DNA of 64,000 nt from Raphanus sativus (lineage: Eukaryota > Streptophyta > Magnoliopsida > Brassicales > Brassicaceae), in the NCBI RefSeq assembly GCF_000801105.2, contig NC_079518.1, positions 19,448,800 to 19,512,799 of the forward strand, in the 5' to 3' direction. The notes under the pieces were generated by a model. The model was given only the letters and a program-made list of their open reading frames with translations. It did no database searches and had not been told where the DNA came from. The translations under genes were made by a program, and so were the position numbers. Below, in pieces: positions 51,640 through 61,310 of the stretch. Numbering within the stretch: position 1 is the first letter of the stretch; each line of letters starts with the position of its first letter.

Positions 51640-53407
51640 TGTTGGGGTCAAAAACGGTTATCTCGAAATCAACAGCTAAAAATATTTATCGTGTGCGGAC
51701 TTTCCATAAAACAAGCGTCGAAAGAAAAACAAGTCGAATAGCTTAAAAAACCTATGTTAAAGTCGATCGTTCTTGTTTTACACGATAAACTTTACGAGAA
51801 AACCAACTCAGATTTAGTCGTAAAACTTCGATGATACAATCAAGAAGAACCGAGAGACATTAGGTCCGTAGCTGATATGACACGACCATACGAAAGTATA
51901 CGGAAGAAACGAGAAGTAATCTAAGTTTGGACAGGCCGAACGACAAGGAATCCGCCTTGAAACTTCAAAGAGCCCGTTCTCTCAAACCGTGAGGACCCAG
52001 AAAACGAGCAAGATATCAAATCGAATCCCTCGCCGAGGTCCTGGCCGCCGGGCGGCTAGCCCCCGTGCTGGCCGTGGCCGCCGGCGGCTAGCGTCCGTGC
52101 TGGCCGTGGCCGCCGGGCGGCTAGCGCCCGTGCTGGCCGTGGCCGCCGGGCGGCTAGCCCCCGTGCTGGCCGTGGCCGCCGGCGGCTAGCGCCTGTGCTG
52201 GCCGTGGCCGCCGGGCGGCTAGCCCCCGTGCTGGCCGTGGCCGCCGGCGGCTAGCGCCCATGCTGGACGTGGCCGCCGGCGGCTAGCGCCCATGCTGGCC
52301 CTGGCCGCCGGGCGGCTAGCCCCGTGCTGGCTCGGGTCGTCGGGCGACAAGATTCCGTGCATAAGTTCTAGGCCCCGGCCGTCAGGAGTCTGTACTTTGC
52401 GTCTTTCCCAAATTTTCGCGGAACGAATCGTTGAGATTCCGCGTACAAAACTCCCATTCTTACTCCAAACAAAGATCGTCGGAAACACTTCGGAAACCCG
52501 TAAGATATCAACGGGAATGAAGATCTTAAATTCTTCGTGCAAAACAGTGATGGTTATCTTAAGATACCACTCATCTCAACTCTACGAAGGATTGAAGATC
52601 TTCCGAAGAAATCGTAGAAAACAACGGAAGTCCTAGAGACGGCCCGAAAGAGACCAAACGCGATCGGATAGTCCGCTTACGATTATCTGAGATAGATACG
52701 ACGATTTACGTTTATCTTCACATAACAAGATAAATGCTAAATTTCCCGAAGGATAAATGTCAACTTTCCCGAAGATAAATGTCAAGTTTCCCGATAAACA
52801 TGAAGGCCGACGAAAATGGAAAAAGCCCGCTTCGCGGCCCAAAAGGAGAATAGACCGTCATAAGGAGGAGTATATAAAGCAGCTTGAGGAGAGAAGCAAA
52901 GGGGAGAAGAAAATTGAGAGTCTTAGAGAGCAGATCCGAGATTTTAGACCGATAGAACTTAGAACTTAGGTGGTTAGACTCGCAAGGCATGACCTAGGAC
53001 GTCTGGCCGCCTCTTGTTCTACCTTCATCTTGTCCGCAGACTTCGGTTCCTTCGGAAGAATCTAAAAATCATTTTACTCAGAGTTCCGCACATAGAAACC
53101 CTAGGCGTTATTCTCGACACTCCCGTTTCTATGACAAACGCTCGTACTAGACGAACTCCGCCAGGCAGTTCGATCTCTTGTTCAAACCCTTCCAACTGAA
53201 CTACGTCCGACTTGATCCTCGAAAGGGGTACGTAGGCAGCCTTCCTTAAGGTCCAGTCTCAAATCTTAATAAAACCTTTCCGCATTTATTTGATCACTTG
53301 TCGTTGGTTGTCGCAGAGAATCCGGACCTTCAGGGAAAGTCGGGTTAACTTGGCTTTCCTCCGTTTTTTATTCATTAAAATCGACAGTGCGAATTTCGGT
53401 TCCCACA
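51640..53407 (+). repeat. 3' LTR of complete A element, minisatellite-expanded
   Basis: 1768 bp, 194 bp longer than the 5' LTR. It holds nine copies of the unit GGCGGCTAGC...GTGCTGGCCGTGGCCGCC (about 52040-52330) against three in the 5' LTR. Six extra units of about 32-33 bp account for the difference. TATATAAA lies at 52871-52878. Confidence 0.92.
52040..52330 (+). repeat. GC-rich LTR minisatellite, nine copies of about 32-33 bp
   Basis: Each unit has CCGCCG(GG)CGGCTAGC, then a variable CCCCC/GCCC/GTC stretch, then GTGCTGGCCGTGG. Units alternate between a 33-bp form (GCCGGGCGGC) and a shorter form (GCCGGCGGC). Dense CpG and self-complementary cores (GCTAGC, CCGCCGGCGG) are present. Confidence 0.9.
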
Positions 53408-53412
53408 ATCTC

Positions 53413-53937
53413 AAAGGTCTTAAAATCCTTATCAAGTCTCAAAGGTCTTGAAATCTTTAAATACAAAGGTCTTAAAATCCTAAGCAAGTTCCAATGGGTC
53501 TTAAAATCCCGTGAAAAAATTCAGGTTCCCAAGAACCCCCACCTAAGGCGTCTAAGTTAAACTTAGGTTCCTTAAGCTAATCTCGATATTCCAAGAATTC
53601 CTCTTAAGGAACTAAAAACGATCCAAGTCTCCAAGACTTATCACGAAATCGGGGATCTAATTCGGAGGATTCACTAAACCTCTTAATTAGTAACCAAAGC
53701 ATTCCCTATCAAAATTCTTAACCAAATTTGACTAAGTCAAATCGAAAGACTTGGAATAAAACTAAAAACCAAGTTTCGATAGATAAGAGGTTTAAAGGCC
53801 TCCTCAGGCCAACGAAGGTTCAAAAAACATCTTAACGAAAACAAAGGTTTAAAGGCCTCCTCAGGCCATAAGTCTTAAAAACAAAAGAGACAGAAGCCCA
53901 TGGGGCAGAAGTTTTGAAACATAAAGAGCATCGGCTC
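53413..53937 (+). mobile_element. B-element 3' non-coding region, right half
   Basis: This continues 44245-44756 after the A insertion. It matches the inverse of 35440-35640 up to about 53630, then continues into DNA that the outer copy has lost. No gene before the antisense frame. Confidence 0.7.
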
Positions 53938-54228
53938 TTAACCTTCCTCGGATCCAGGATCAGCTTCATCATCCTTGTCCTTCTCGATAGAATCACCCTC
54001 CTTGGCGGAAGCCTCCACTTCAGCATCCTGGTCGACACCTCCTGGGGTCGTCTCAACTGGGACTAGATCAGGAGATATCGAACCCAAGTTAGAACCGTAT
54101 TCTCCAGAAATGCCGGATTAAACATATTAATCTCAAAAGTACCTGAGCTCTCGGAGAATTGTGTAATGGGGAGCTTGCTGACTGAGAAATCAGAAACTTG
54201 AGCTTTCTCATACGCAGCAGCAGCCTCC
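53938..54228 (-). pseudogene. C-terminal part of the inner B antisense accessory gene
   Basis: On the minus strand, from the gap downward: AAAYEKAQVSDFSVSKLPI and FSESSGTFEINMFNPAF, then, after a one-base frameshift (about 54110), LVPVETTPGGVDQDAEVEAS and an acidic tail (KDKDDEADPGSEEG) ending in TAA (53940-53938). It is the tail that is missing from the outer copy's gene at 34842-35461. Function unknown. Confidence 0.6.
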
Positions 54229-54328
54229 NNNNNNNNNNNNNNNNNNNNNNNNNNNNNNNNNNNNNNNNNNNNNNNNNNNNNNNNNNNNNNNNNNNNNNNN
54301 NNNNNNNNNNNNNNNNNNNNNNNNNNNN
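54229..54328. other. Assembly gap (100 N)
   Basis: Exactly 100 N. By comparison of the two B copies, the gap should contain the rest of the inner antisense gene, the inner 3' LTR, a GTTCC duplicate, and the N-terminal half of the outer integrase: at least about 2-3 kb. Confidence 0.95.
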
Positions 54329-54959
54329 TCTATCTCAGCTTTAGTAGCTATGTCGATGCTCGGTTTTTCGATTCCTTATACGGGTATGATTTGTTTTACG
54401 AGGGGTCTGATGTGGAGGCTAAAGCAGCCAACGCATCTGCTGAGGAGTTCTCTCCTCGTGGGATCCTTGTTAGCTCGAACTTGTCGAACTGCCTAGTGAG
54501 GTTCTGGACGACTTCGGGATATGCCCCCATTCTTTCGTCCCTCGTTTCATATTCTCCGTGAAATTGGCTAGCTACTAACTGTGAATCACTATAAGCGTTT
54601 AGCTCTCGAATTCCGAGGCTTAGGGCGAGTTTCAACCCTGCGATTAGTGCTTCATATTCAGCTTCGTTGTTTGAGGCACTAAATCCGAGCCTATAGGACT
54701 GCTCGATGGTTTCTCCAGCTGAGGAAGTCAGCCTTAGCCCGACACCGGAGCCTTGTTTTGATGAGGCTCCGTCGACATACAGGCTCCACTCTGGAGATTC
54801 CGTTTTGGAGTCTAATTGCTTGGATGCTAGCTCAATGACAAAATCGGCAAGGACCTGAGCCTTCGCTGCTGCTCGAGGTCTGTACTCAATGTCGTATTCG
54901 CTGAGTTCTATGGCCCATTTAGCCAATCGCCCTGACTGGCTGGGGCTGTGCAATATCAT
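54329..54959 (-). pseudogene. Second RNase H region of outer B element
   Basis: The minus-strand frame has SLYVDGASSKQGSG, NNEAEYEALIAGL, NAYSDSQLV and SSADALAALAS, the same as 41930-42490 with few changes. A stop follows STSDPS (54396). Upstream it connects, after a stop at 54960, with the end of the RT/RNase H frame. Confidence 0.85.
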
Positions 54960-56209
54960 TCATAATGGTTGCGAGCTCATTACGACGATTGAGTGCGATT
55001 GGAAGTAAGGTCGCAATTTCCTGGCAGCTGTTACAACCGCTAGCGCTAATTTTTTCATTGCAGGGTACCTTGTTTCGGCATCTATCAGACTCTTGCTGGT
55101 GTAATAGACAGGTCTTTGTTCGTTTTGTTCCTCTCGTACCAGCACGCCGCTAACTGCAGCAGTCGATACGGCAAGGTACATGTACAGTGGCTCTCCTACT
55201 ACAGGTTTGGATAGGATCGGAGGTTCGTAGAGGTAAGCTTACAATTGTTTGAAGGCTTCCTCACATTTCTCGTCCCATAAGAACTTCTTATTATTTCTTA
55301 GAAGTTTGTAGAATGGGAGGCACTTGTCGGTGGACTTGGATATGAATCGATTTAATGCTGCGATTCGTCCAGTCAATCTATGTACCTCTCTGGTTGTCTT
55401 TGGTGACGGCATTTCTAGGAAGGTTGCTATCTGCTGCGGGTTGGCTTCAATGCCTCTTTCAGTTACGAGGTAGCCTAGGAACTCGCCTGAGGGTACTCCG
55501 AAGGTACATTTAGTGGGATTGAGCTTCATATCGTACTTATTGAGGATATCAAAGCATTCCCTTTAGTGGGAGATATGGTCTTCTCCAGCTGAGGATTTGA
55601 TTAGAATATCATCAATATAGACCTCCATGGTTTTTCCGAGTTGCCCAGCAAACATCTTATTTACTAGCCTCTGATAGGTAGCTCCTGCGTTCTTTAACCC
55701 GAATGGCATAACCTTGTAACAATAGGTTCCTCGTTCGGTTATGAATGCAGTTTTTCCTGGTCTTCAGGATCCATCATGAGTTGGTTGTATCCTGAGAAGG
55801 CATCCATGAAGGATAGGAGTTGACGGCCAGCTGTTGCTTCAACCAGGCGGTCGATGTGAGGTAACAGGAAGCTGTCTTTAGGGCAAGCCTTGTTTAGGTC
55901 GGTGAAGTCTACACAGATTCTCCATTTCCCGTTTTTCTTTTTTACAACTACCGGGTTAGCTAACCAGTCAGAGTAGTGTACCTCTCGAATGGACCCAGCT
56001 TTCGTAAGTCGGTTAACTTCGTCGTTAACAGCTTGTGCCTTTTCGAGGCCCAGCTTGCGACGCTTTTGTTTGATCGGTTTGAAAGTGGGGTCCACCTTCA
56101 GTTTATGGGTGGTGACGTTCGGATCTATACCTTTCATGTCATTGGTGGACCATGCAAAGGTTTTGACATTGCTTTCCAGGAAGTCAATGAGCTCCTTTTT
56201 TTGTCTCAA
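54960..56209 (-). pseudogene. Reverse transcriptase/RNase H of outer B element, frameshifted
   Basis: The minus-strand pieces 56209-55739 (RT blocks up to DPEDQEK), 55529-55239 (LGYLVTERGIEANP) and 55181-54960 (RNase H start, PVYYTSKSL) are separated by frameshifts. The catalytic VYIDD is still encoded near 55625-55610 but lies in a broken frame. The order matches 40577-41878. Confidence 0.85.
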
Positions 56210-56339
56210 GAGGTAGCTCAGATCCGATGCTCACCTGTCTTTCAGGATTTGAGTCGTCAATGCAAACTTTTTCGGTGAGGTTCTTAGGGGGACCTCAAAT
56301 ATTTTGTTGCATTTCGCGACCCTCCTGGATCTGTAATTG

Positions 56340-57037
56340 CTATTTGGGGGATTTTTTGTGGATTTCAAATCCTCCCAAGTAACAGATCCTGGATATCTTC
56401 TGGCTACCATGTACGGTAGTTATCCCTTCAGGTGTTGGGAATTTCACGCATTGATGATAAGTCGAGGCTACTGCCTTCATCTTGTGAATCCAGGGTCTTC
56501 CTAGGATAGCATGGAACGGGGAAGGTCTGTCGATGACTACTAAGTTGGTCATTTTCATTATTCCGCCAGCTATGATTGGGAGCTTGATAGTTCCCAATGA
56601 GGTAGCTGTTCTCCGGAGAAGCCTACGAGATTAGCTTTTTGGCCAATAATTTCGTAGTTGTCTATTTCCATCCCTTTTAGGGTGTTATAGAAAATAAGGT
56701 TAACAGAGCTTCCTGTGTTTATCCTGAGTTTAGGCACCTCGTATCCTGCGATGTTCACGGTGACAATCAGAGTATCATCGTGAGGTCTGTCAAGGTTTGA
56801 GGTCTCGCTTTCCCATAAAGAAATCTTAGTACTGGACTCGGGGTTGGGAGGCTTAGGTCCAGTGTTAGACACACCCTTCCGTACGTGATTCTTAATGGAG
56901 TTGACGGAGTCTTGACATATATCTGATCCTCCAAGGATACAATCCACCCTCGAGTTGGGGCTCGATTGAGGGGACGGTTTGCTCAAGAGAGCTTCGACTT
57001 GTAGACTTTTTCCTTGGGGGAATTTTCCAAGAATCAT
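56340..57037 (-). pseudogene. Aspartic protease of outer B element with altered active site
   Basis: The frame 57037-56570 contains VPKLRINTGSSVN where the inner copy has an intact DTGSSVD motif: the catalytic Asp is Asn. A frameshift near 56600 passes to the frame 56597-56340 (VVIDRPSPFHAILGRPW). With the frameshift this protease cannot be active. Confidence 0.82.
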
Positions 57038-59028
57038 ATCGACTCTTTTCTTGGGAGCTGGAGGTGGCGAATCGGTCTCCTTCTCAGGTGACCTCTCGCG
57101 CTTTGGGGAGGTGTCCTAGGGACCTCTTTTCTGATAGGGCGATGGCTTTTTAAGGTCCATGCCCTTTATTTTTCCGGCTGGAATTTAGCTGCCAGTTGTC
57201 GTTGGAGGTCCCAACATTCCTCAGTTGAGTGCCCTTCTCGATCATGATAGGAGCAACGTTTGCTTTTATCAAAGCCTTTTGACCAGGGAGTTTTGTTTGC
57301 TGCGGCGACAGGTTTTTCTTCCTTGTCCTCCTCGATTGCATAAGAATGTTCTCCCTGAGTTTGATTGTTTCGGAGGTTCCCCCTTTTATGAGGTCCCTTT
57401 GCCTCTGAGGATTCACCTTTCGAGTGATTCTGAGTTTTCCTGTGGAGTTTATCCAGTGCAGCTGTCTCTTCCTACAAAGTAATATATCTAGTGGCTTTAT
57501 GAAGAGCATCATCGATAGTTGGAGGAGTATTGAGTGTTAGCTCCGACCAGAAATCCGATTTATACCACAGACCTCTCCTAAGGGCCTCGATGGCGACTTG
57601 GTCGTTGGGATTCGAGAGCTTCGTTCTTACTGCTCTGAATTTCTCGATGTGGACTCGTAGCGAGTCCCCCATTCCTTCTCTGACCTTCCAGAGGTCGGCC
57701 TCAGAGGCTTGCTTCAGGATATGGGTCGAGTACTGCTTCATGAAGGCATTAGTTGACTGATCAAAACTATCTATCGAGGCTGGTTCGAGACCAGAGAACC
57801 ACTCAAGGGCTGTTCCAACCAGGTTTTCGGCGAATGTCCTGCAGTAACCTGCTTCACATTCTTCCTGTGTAAAATGGGCTTACACGATAGCCAATCGGAA
57901 GGCTCTTAAATAGGCCTTTGGGTCAGAGGTCCCATCATACTCGGGAATTCTAATTTTTCGGGTATCTCTTATGTAAGAGCTGGCAATTCTGTCAGTGAAT
58001 GGAGTTCCACGAGTTTCTTCAATCAAGCTATCGATTTCGGGAGCTGAGCTCGTTGCCTTGTGAACTTGAGCTCCCAATTTTTGGAGAGCTGCGTGAGTTC
58101 GTTCCATATATCTACGGATAGCTTCAGGTCCCTCTAAGGGAAGGACATTTGGGTCGTTATTAGGTATCCGACGGGCAGGTTCCTGACGGAATCGTGTTGG
58201 TTCATCTTCCCATGCAGTTGGTGGGCTAAGTCGCTCACCAGCTCTTGGGTTATCGGAGTATGCCCTTTGATACCCGTCCGCATTCGGGGTTGAGCTTCTG
58301 GTTTGATAAACCGAAGCTGATGTTCTGCCCCCGGATGGGAAGGATACTCCTGCTCCGGACCTAAAAACAGGCGGCAGAGGAGGTAAGCGAGTGCTTCGGT
58401 CAGCAATCTGACTGGGTGTGGAGCTGGTTGTCGCTACGTTACTTCCCATAGCACTGGTGATAGGTGGGTTAAACGCGGGAGCTGTCCCAGTATGAGGCGT
58501 CTGGAAAGCAGATCCCCGTCCTTCCGGAACAGTGCTGTCAGGAGAAAAGTCTAAACGTCCTCGGGGGAACGAGGGATCGGTCAAACGATCTTGGAAAGTG
58601 ACCCCCGGAGTTTGACGTTGCGGTGTTTGGGTTGTTGCGTTTAAAGATCTAGTTATCTCTTCGAATCGTTGCTGCCGAACAGCTAGCTGATGCATTGTAC
58701 GCTCATTTTCCTGAGCTTTGTCTACTAATTGCATCATCATCTGACGAATCTCAGAGAGCTGAGCCTCCGCTTGATTCGGAGTGGCTTGCTGCTGAGGATT
58801 CTCGGTGACTGGAAGCCCGGGGGCGGTTCCACTTGATGATCTCGGGTTAGTAGCTCCAGTGGCAGTCTGGCTCGTTCCAGCCCAAGCCGGAGGCTGTTGC
58901 CCAGATCGGTGATCGCCACGTCGAGGCTCCGGAGTTACGAGACTAGAGCCTTCATCGTTCGGTGAGTCATCGCTCTGAATCGGGAGGTTAAGGTCAGACG
59001 GATTCGTTGTCTGATCGGTAGGATTCAT
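57038..59028 (-). pseudogene. Gag of outer B element
   Basis: The first block, 59028-57880, is open for 382 codons (MNPTDQTTNPSDLN start; Gag part YIRDTRKIRIPEYD, DPKAYLRAFRLAIV) and ends in a TAA. The rest continues in pieces (57741-57472, then to about 57150) with RRGLWYKSDFWSEL and the zinc-knuckle-like CSYHDREGHSTEEC. An internal TAG lies near 57472 and frameshifts follow near 57170. It is better preserved at the N-terminus than the inner copy. Confidence 0.85.
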
Positions 59029-59062
59029 CCTCAAGTTAGAGTAAGGGATTCGATTGTTTCTT

Positions 59063-59081
59063 CCCCACAGACGGCGCCAAT
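59063..59081 (-). other. Primer-binding site of outer B element
   Basis: Minus-strand ATTGGCGCCGTCTGTGGG lies next to the 5' LTR, identical to 37844-37861. Confidence 0.75.
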
Positions 59082-59616
59082 TGTGAGGGATAAAACTCAC
59101 TTCCTAGATTTTAGATTAGGTTTAGATTAGGGAAAGATAATCCTGGGCTGAATCCCGTAAGAACTTGATGAATGAACTTGATTTGTATTGATGATTTTTT
59201 TGGGTAAAGAATGGTTTACAAAAGATGTTTATCATAACTACAAAGTTAATGGGAATGTTACAAAGATAATGATAGTATTGTGTAGAATATGGGTTGATTC
59301 TGGATCCCTTTCTTTAGTCCTCCACCTTCTCTTTAAATAGCCTTGGACTTCTCTTGATTATCTTTAAATGATCTCCGAGATCTTCTCCGTTTGTTGAGGA
59401 ATCCGCAACAGCTTCCCTTTGACCGGGTCCTGCGCTCCTTCTGTTATGACGTGAGCTTCCTCTTCACCGTGACCTCTTCGAAGATTGCCCTTAGCTTCCA
59501 GCCTCCGGCTTCGTATTAAACCTTAGCTAAGGTCGCCGATACGCGTTGGGCTTTATCACGGCCCAGTACTTGTTTTGGTTCTATCGTCAGCTAACGGGCC
59601 ATATTTGGACCCAACA
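59082..59616 (-). repeat. 5' LTR of outer B element
   Basis: 535 bp, closely matching the 3' LTR at 33860-34393 (small differences such as CTGGGCTG for GTGGGCTG). TATTTAAAGAG (minus) lies near 59331-59341. Confidence 0.92.
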
Positions 59617-59621
59617 TTCGT
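59617..59621. repeat. Target-site duplication TTCGT, right
   Basis: It matches 33855-33859 at the other end of the outer B element. Confidence 0.85.
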
Positions 59622-61093
59622 GTCTCTGAAATGGAAGGACGTCTAGATGGACGTGTAGGTTTCTAGGAAGGGCTTGACCCTTGGAAAGATGTCAGAGTCT
59701 AGGACCTGGGCCCTGTTAGTAAACTGACTGAAACCTGAAATCATGGAAGTAGCATTAGATCTTATAATCCAATATATTAAAAAACCTGAGTTTTAGTTTT
59801 GAAATGAAAGATCCTCGCTTAGAACCCTGGAGTTCTAGCTTGGTCTGAACCCTGGGGTTCTCATCCCACAAAACTCGGAAGTTCTTAAGGCCTTGAACCC
59901 TGAGGTCCCTTACCTAGGCCCGAAGGCCGTTTTATTGAACCCGAAGGTTTGCGCATTGAACCCTGAGGTTTTTGATTGCTAAGGTGTAATCTTTAGGTCC
60001 GGGGACCGTGATTAAACCCGATTGATACCTCGAACCCGGAGGTTGACGCCTTTGAACCCTGAGGTCCTTGGCAAACCCGAAGGTTGGTATTTGGATCTAG
60101 AGATCCTTGAACCTGAAGGTTCTTATTAGACCCGAAGGTCATTTAGACTCGAAAGTCTTTGATCAACCCTTAGGTGACCTTCTCGAATCCGGAGATTCCT
60201 TACAGGCCCAGAGGCTGTATTGAACCTGAAGGTTCTTTATAGACCCTGACGCCGTGTTGAACCCGAAGGTTCTTTAATAGACCCTGATGCCGTATTGAAC
60301 CCGGAGGTTCTTTATAGACATTGAGGCCGTATGCATTATGGGAGGTTGCGATCATATTCTGCTCCCCGTGGGTGAGCCACTACCGATCATGAAATTAGAA
60401 ACCGCACTCTGCCACCCGGAGGTATAGGCCACTCTCATGATTCTCAATGATGCTCTCTACCTTTCTGCAGAAAGGTCACGCTCAGACTTATGGTGCTGGC
60501 GTGGGTCTGCCCCGCGGAGCGACTTCACACCAGACACACTACTTTCAACGTCTGGATAAGTATTAAATTTTTGGTCCCAACCGGTTTTTTCGCACGTTTC
60601 CTCCCTGCATATCAGCCGTCAGCATCTGATTACAGTACTATGCAGTTGTACGTCATGCCCCCTGCATTGTATTTAGCTTGTGGTGTTTTAATGCAGCGTT
60701 TGGGTAGCACTAGTACGAGTGGTCTCCACGTAACTTTTTGGCTTATAGCCTTTACGCAGTGCCCGAGGTGCAGACAACGTAATAGGGTTGATCAGACCCG
60801 TTCCTTATATGTCGTACTAATAATAGGGCCTGATCCAGCTAGTATGCCCCTTTAAGTACATTGGAGTTCCTATAACCCCTTTAGCCGTAACTAATAATGT
60901 ATTTTATAAGCTTAGTCCGGAGACGTTATCGCATACATAGGAGTAGGAAACCAGTGTATTTAAATATATAATAGTAGTAGTAATATAGAAAGCTTGATCT
61001 GGGGACCTTACTTTAGAAATGATAGAATTTGAGTTGCAGGGCGTTCCAGCAGTTAGGTTGGACCTTGTCGTTGCTGTCTTGCAGCTTATAGGC
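59622..61093 (-). mobile_element. D-element 3' non-coding region, right half, with decayed tandem repeats
   Basis: Read on the minus strand it repeats the GGGTCTATAAAGAACCTCCGG theme of 28871-29018 in decayed form (60130-60340), plus shorter units with AACCCTGAGGT. It joins 33564-33854 across the B insertion. The open frame at 60490-60855 has no support as a gene. Confidence 0.65.
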
Positions 61094-61310
61094 TCATGCC
61101 CCCTGCACCTCTATTACCTTATAAAGACCCTCCCATCCAGGGGCGAGTTTTCCGGCTGATTTGTCCCTTGTATGGTCGCATACTCGCTTTAGGACCCAGT
61201 CTCCTTTCTGGAAGGTTCTGGATCTGACCTTCTTATTGTACCTCTCGGCTACTTTCAATTGATAGGACGCGTTTCTAAGGCAGGCCGCCTCTCTTTTTTC
61301 ATCGAGTAGG
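61094..61310 (-). pseudogene. Integrase C-terminus of D element
   Basis: The minus-strand frame contains LLDEKREAACLRNASYQL, RYNKKVRSRTFQKGDWVL and KSAGKLAPGWEGLYKV and ends in TGA (61096-61094). This is the Ty3/Gypsy integrase C-terminal pattern. It is cut at 61310 by an E-family LTR, so the catalytic core is not in the window. Confidence 0.8.

Larger units (their letters stand above)
44757..53407 (+). mobile_element. Complete family A non-autonomous LTR retrotransposon with target duplication
   Basis: Length 8651 bp. 5' LTR 44757-46330, 3' LTR 51640-53407; both start TGTTGGGGTC and end TTCCCACA. The flanking 5-bp duplicates are ATCTC (44752-44756 and 53408-53412). A primer-site-like GTTTGGCGCTAG follows the 5' LTR. 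The 5.3 kb interior has no Gag-Pol domain I can recognise. It has a short conserved frame (46413-46697), repeats, and one intact antisense gene (50308-51460). It must be mobilised in trans (inference); D elements, which share the same primer-site motif, are candidate helpers. Confidence 0.9.
37300..54228 (+). mobile_element. Inner family B (Tat-type Ty3/Gypsy) retrotransposon, 3' end in gap
   Basis: Order: 5' LTR 37300-37843, primer site, gag, protease, RT-RNase H, second RNase H, integrase (to 44244), 3' non-coding region, then (after a family A insertion at 44757-53407) more 3' region and the C-terminal part of an antisense accessory gene at 54228-53938. The rest of that gene and the 3' LTR should lie in the N gap. 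Gene order gag-PR-RT-RH-INT is that of Ty3/Gypsy. The extra RNase H and the antisense gene are hallmarks of the Tat/Ogre lineage. Confidence 0.88.
33860..59616 (-). mobile_element. Outer family B (Tat-type Ty3/Gypsy) retrotransposon, nested host of two others
   Basis: This minus-strand element runs from the 5' LTR (59616-59082) through gag, protease, RT and RNase H to the assembly gap at 54328. It resumes with the integrase C-terminus (37299-36798), an antisense accessory gene (34842-35461) and the 3' LTR (34393-33860). The two LTRs are close copies and the 5-bp flanks match (TTCGT), so this is one insertion despite the 25.7 kb span. The stretch 37300 to the gap is a second B element in opposite orientation, itself carrying a family A element. 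The integrase N-terminal half is not visible and should lie in the gap. Confidence 0.85.

Noticed and set aside
52757..52969. 70-codon frame in each A LTR just before and across the TATA box (also 45680-45892 and 5122-5334)
   Set aside because: It is conserved because LTR copies are similar; it spans the predicted promoter, so it cannot be translated as a whole from the element RNA. Noted as a weak possibility only.
60490..60855. 121-codon frame in the D 3' region
   Set aside because: No domain; the matching region at 28434-28860 is not open in the same frame, so it is not conserved coding.
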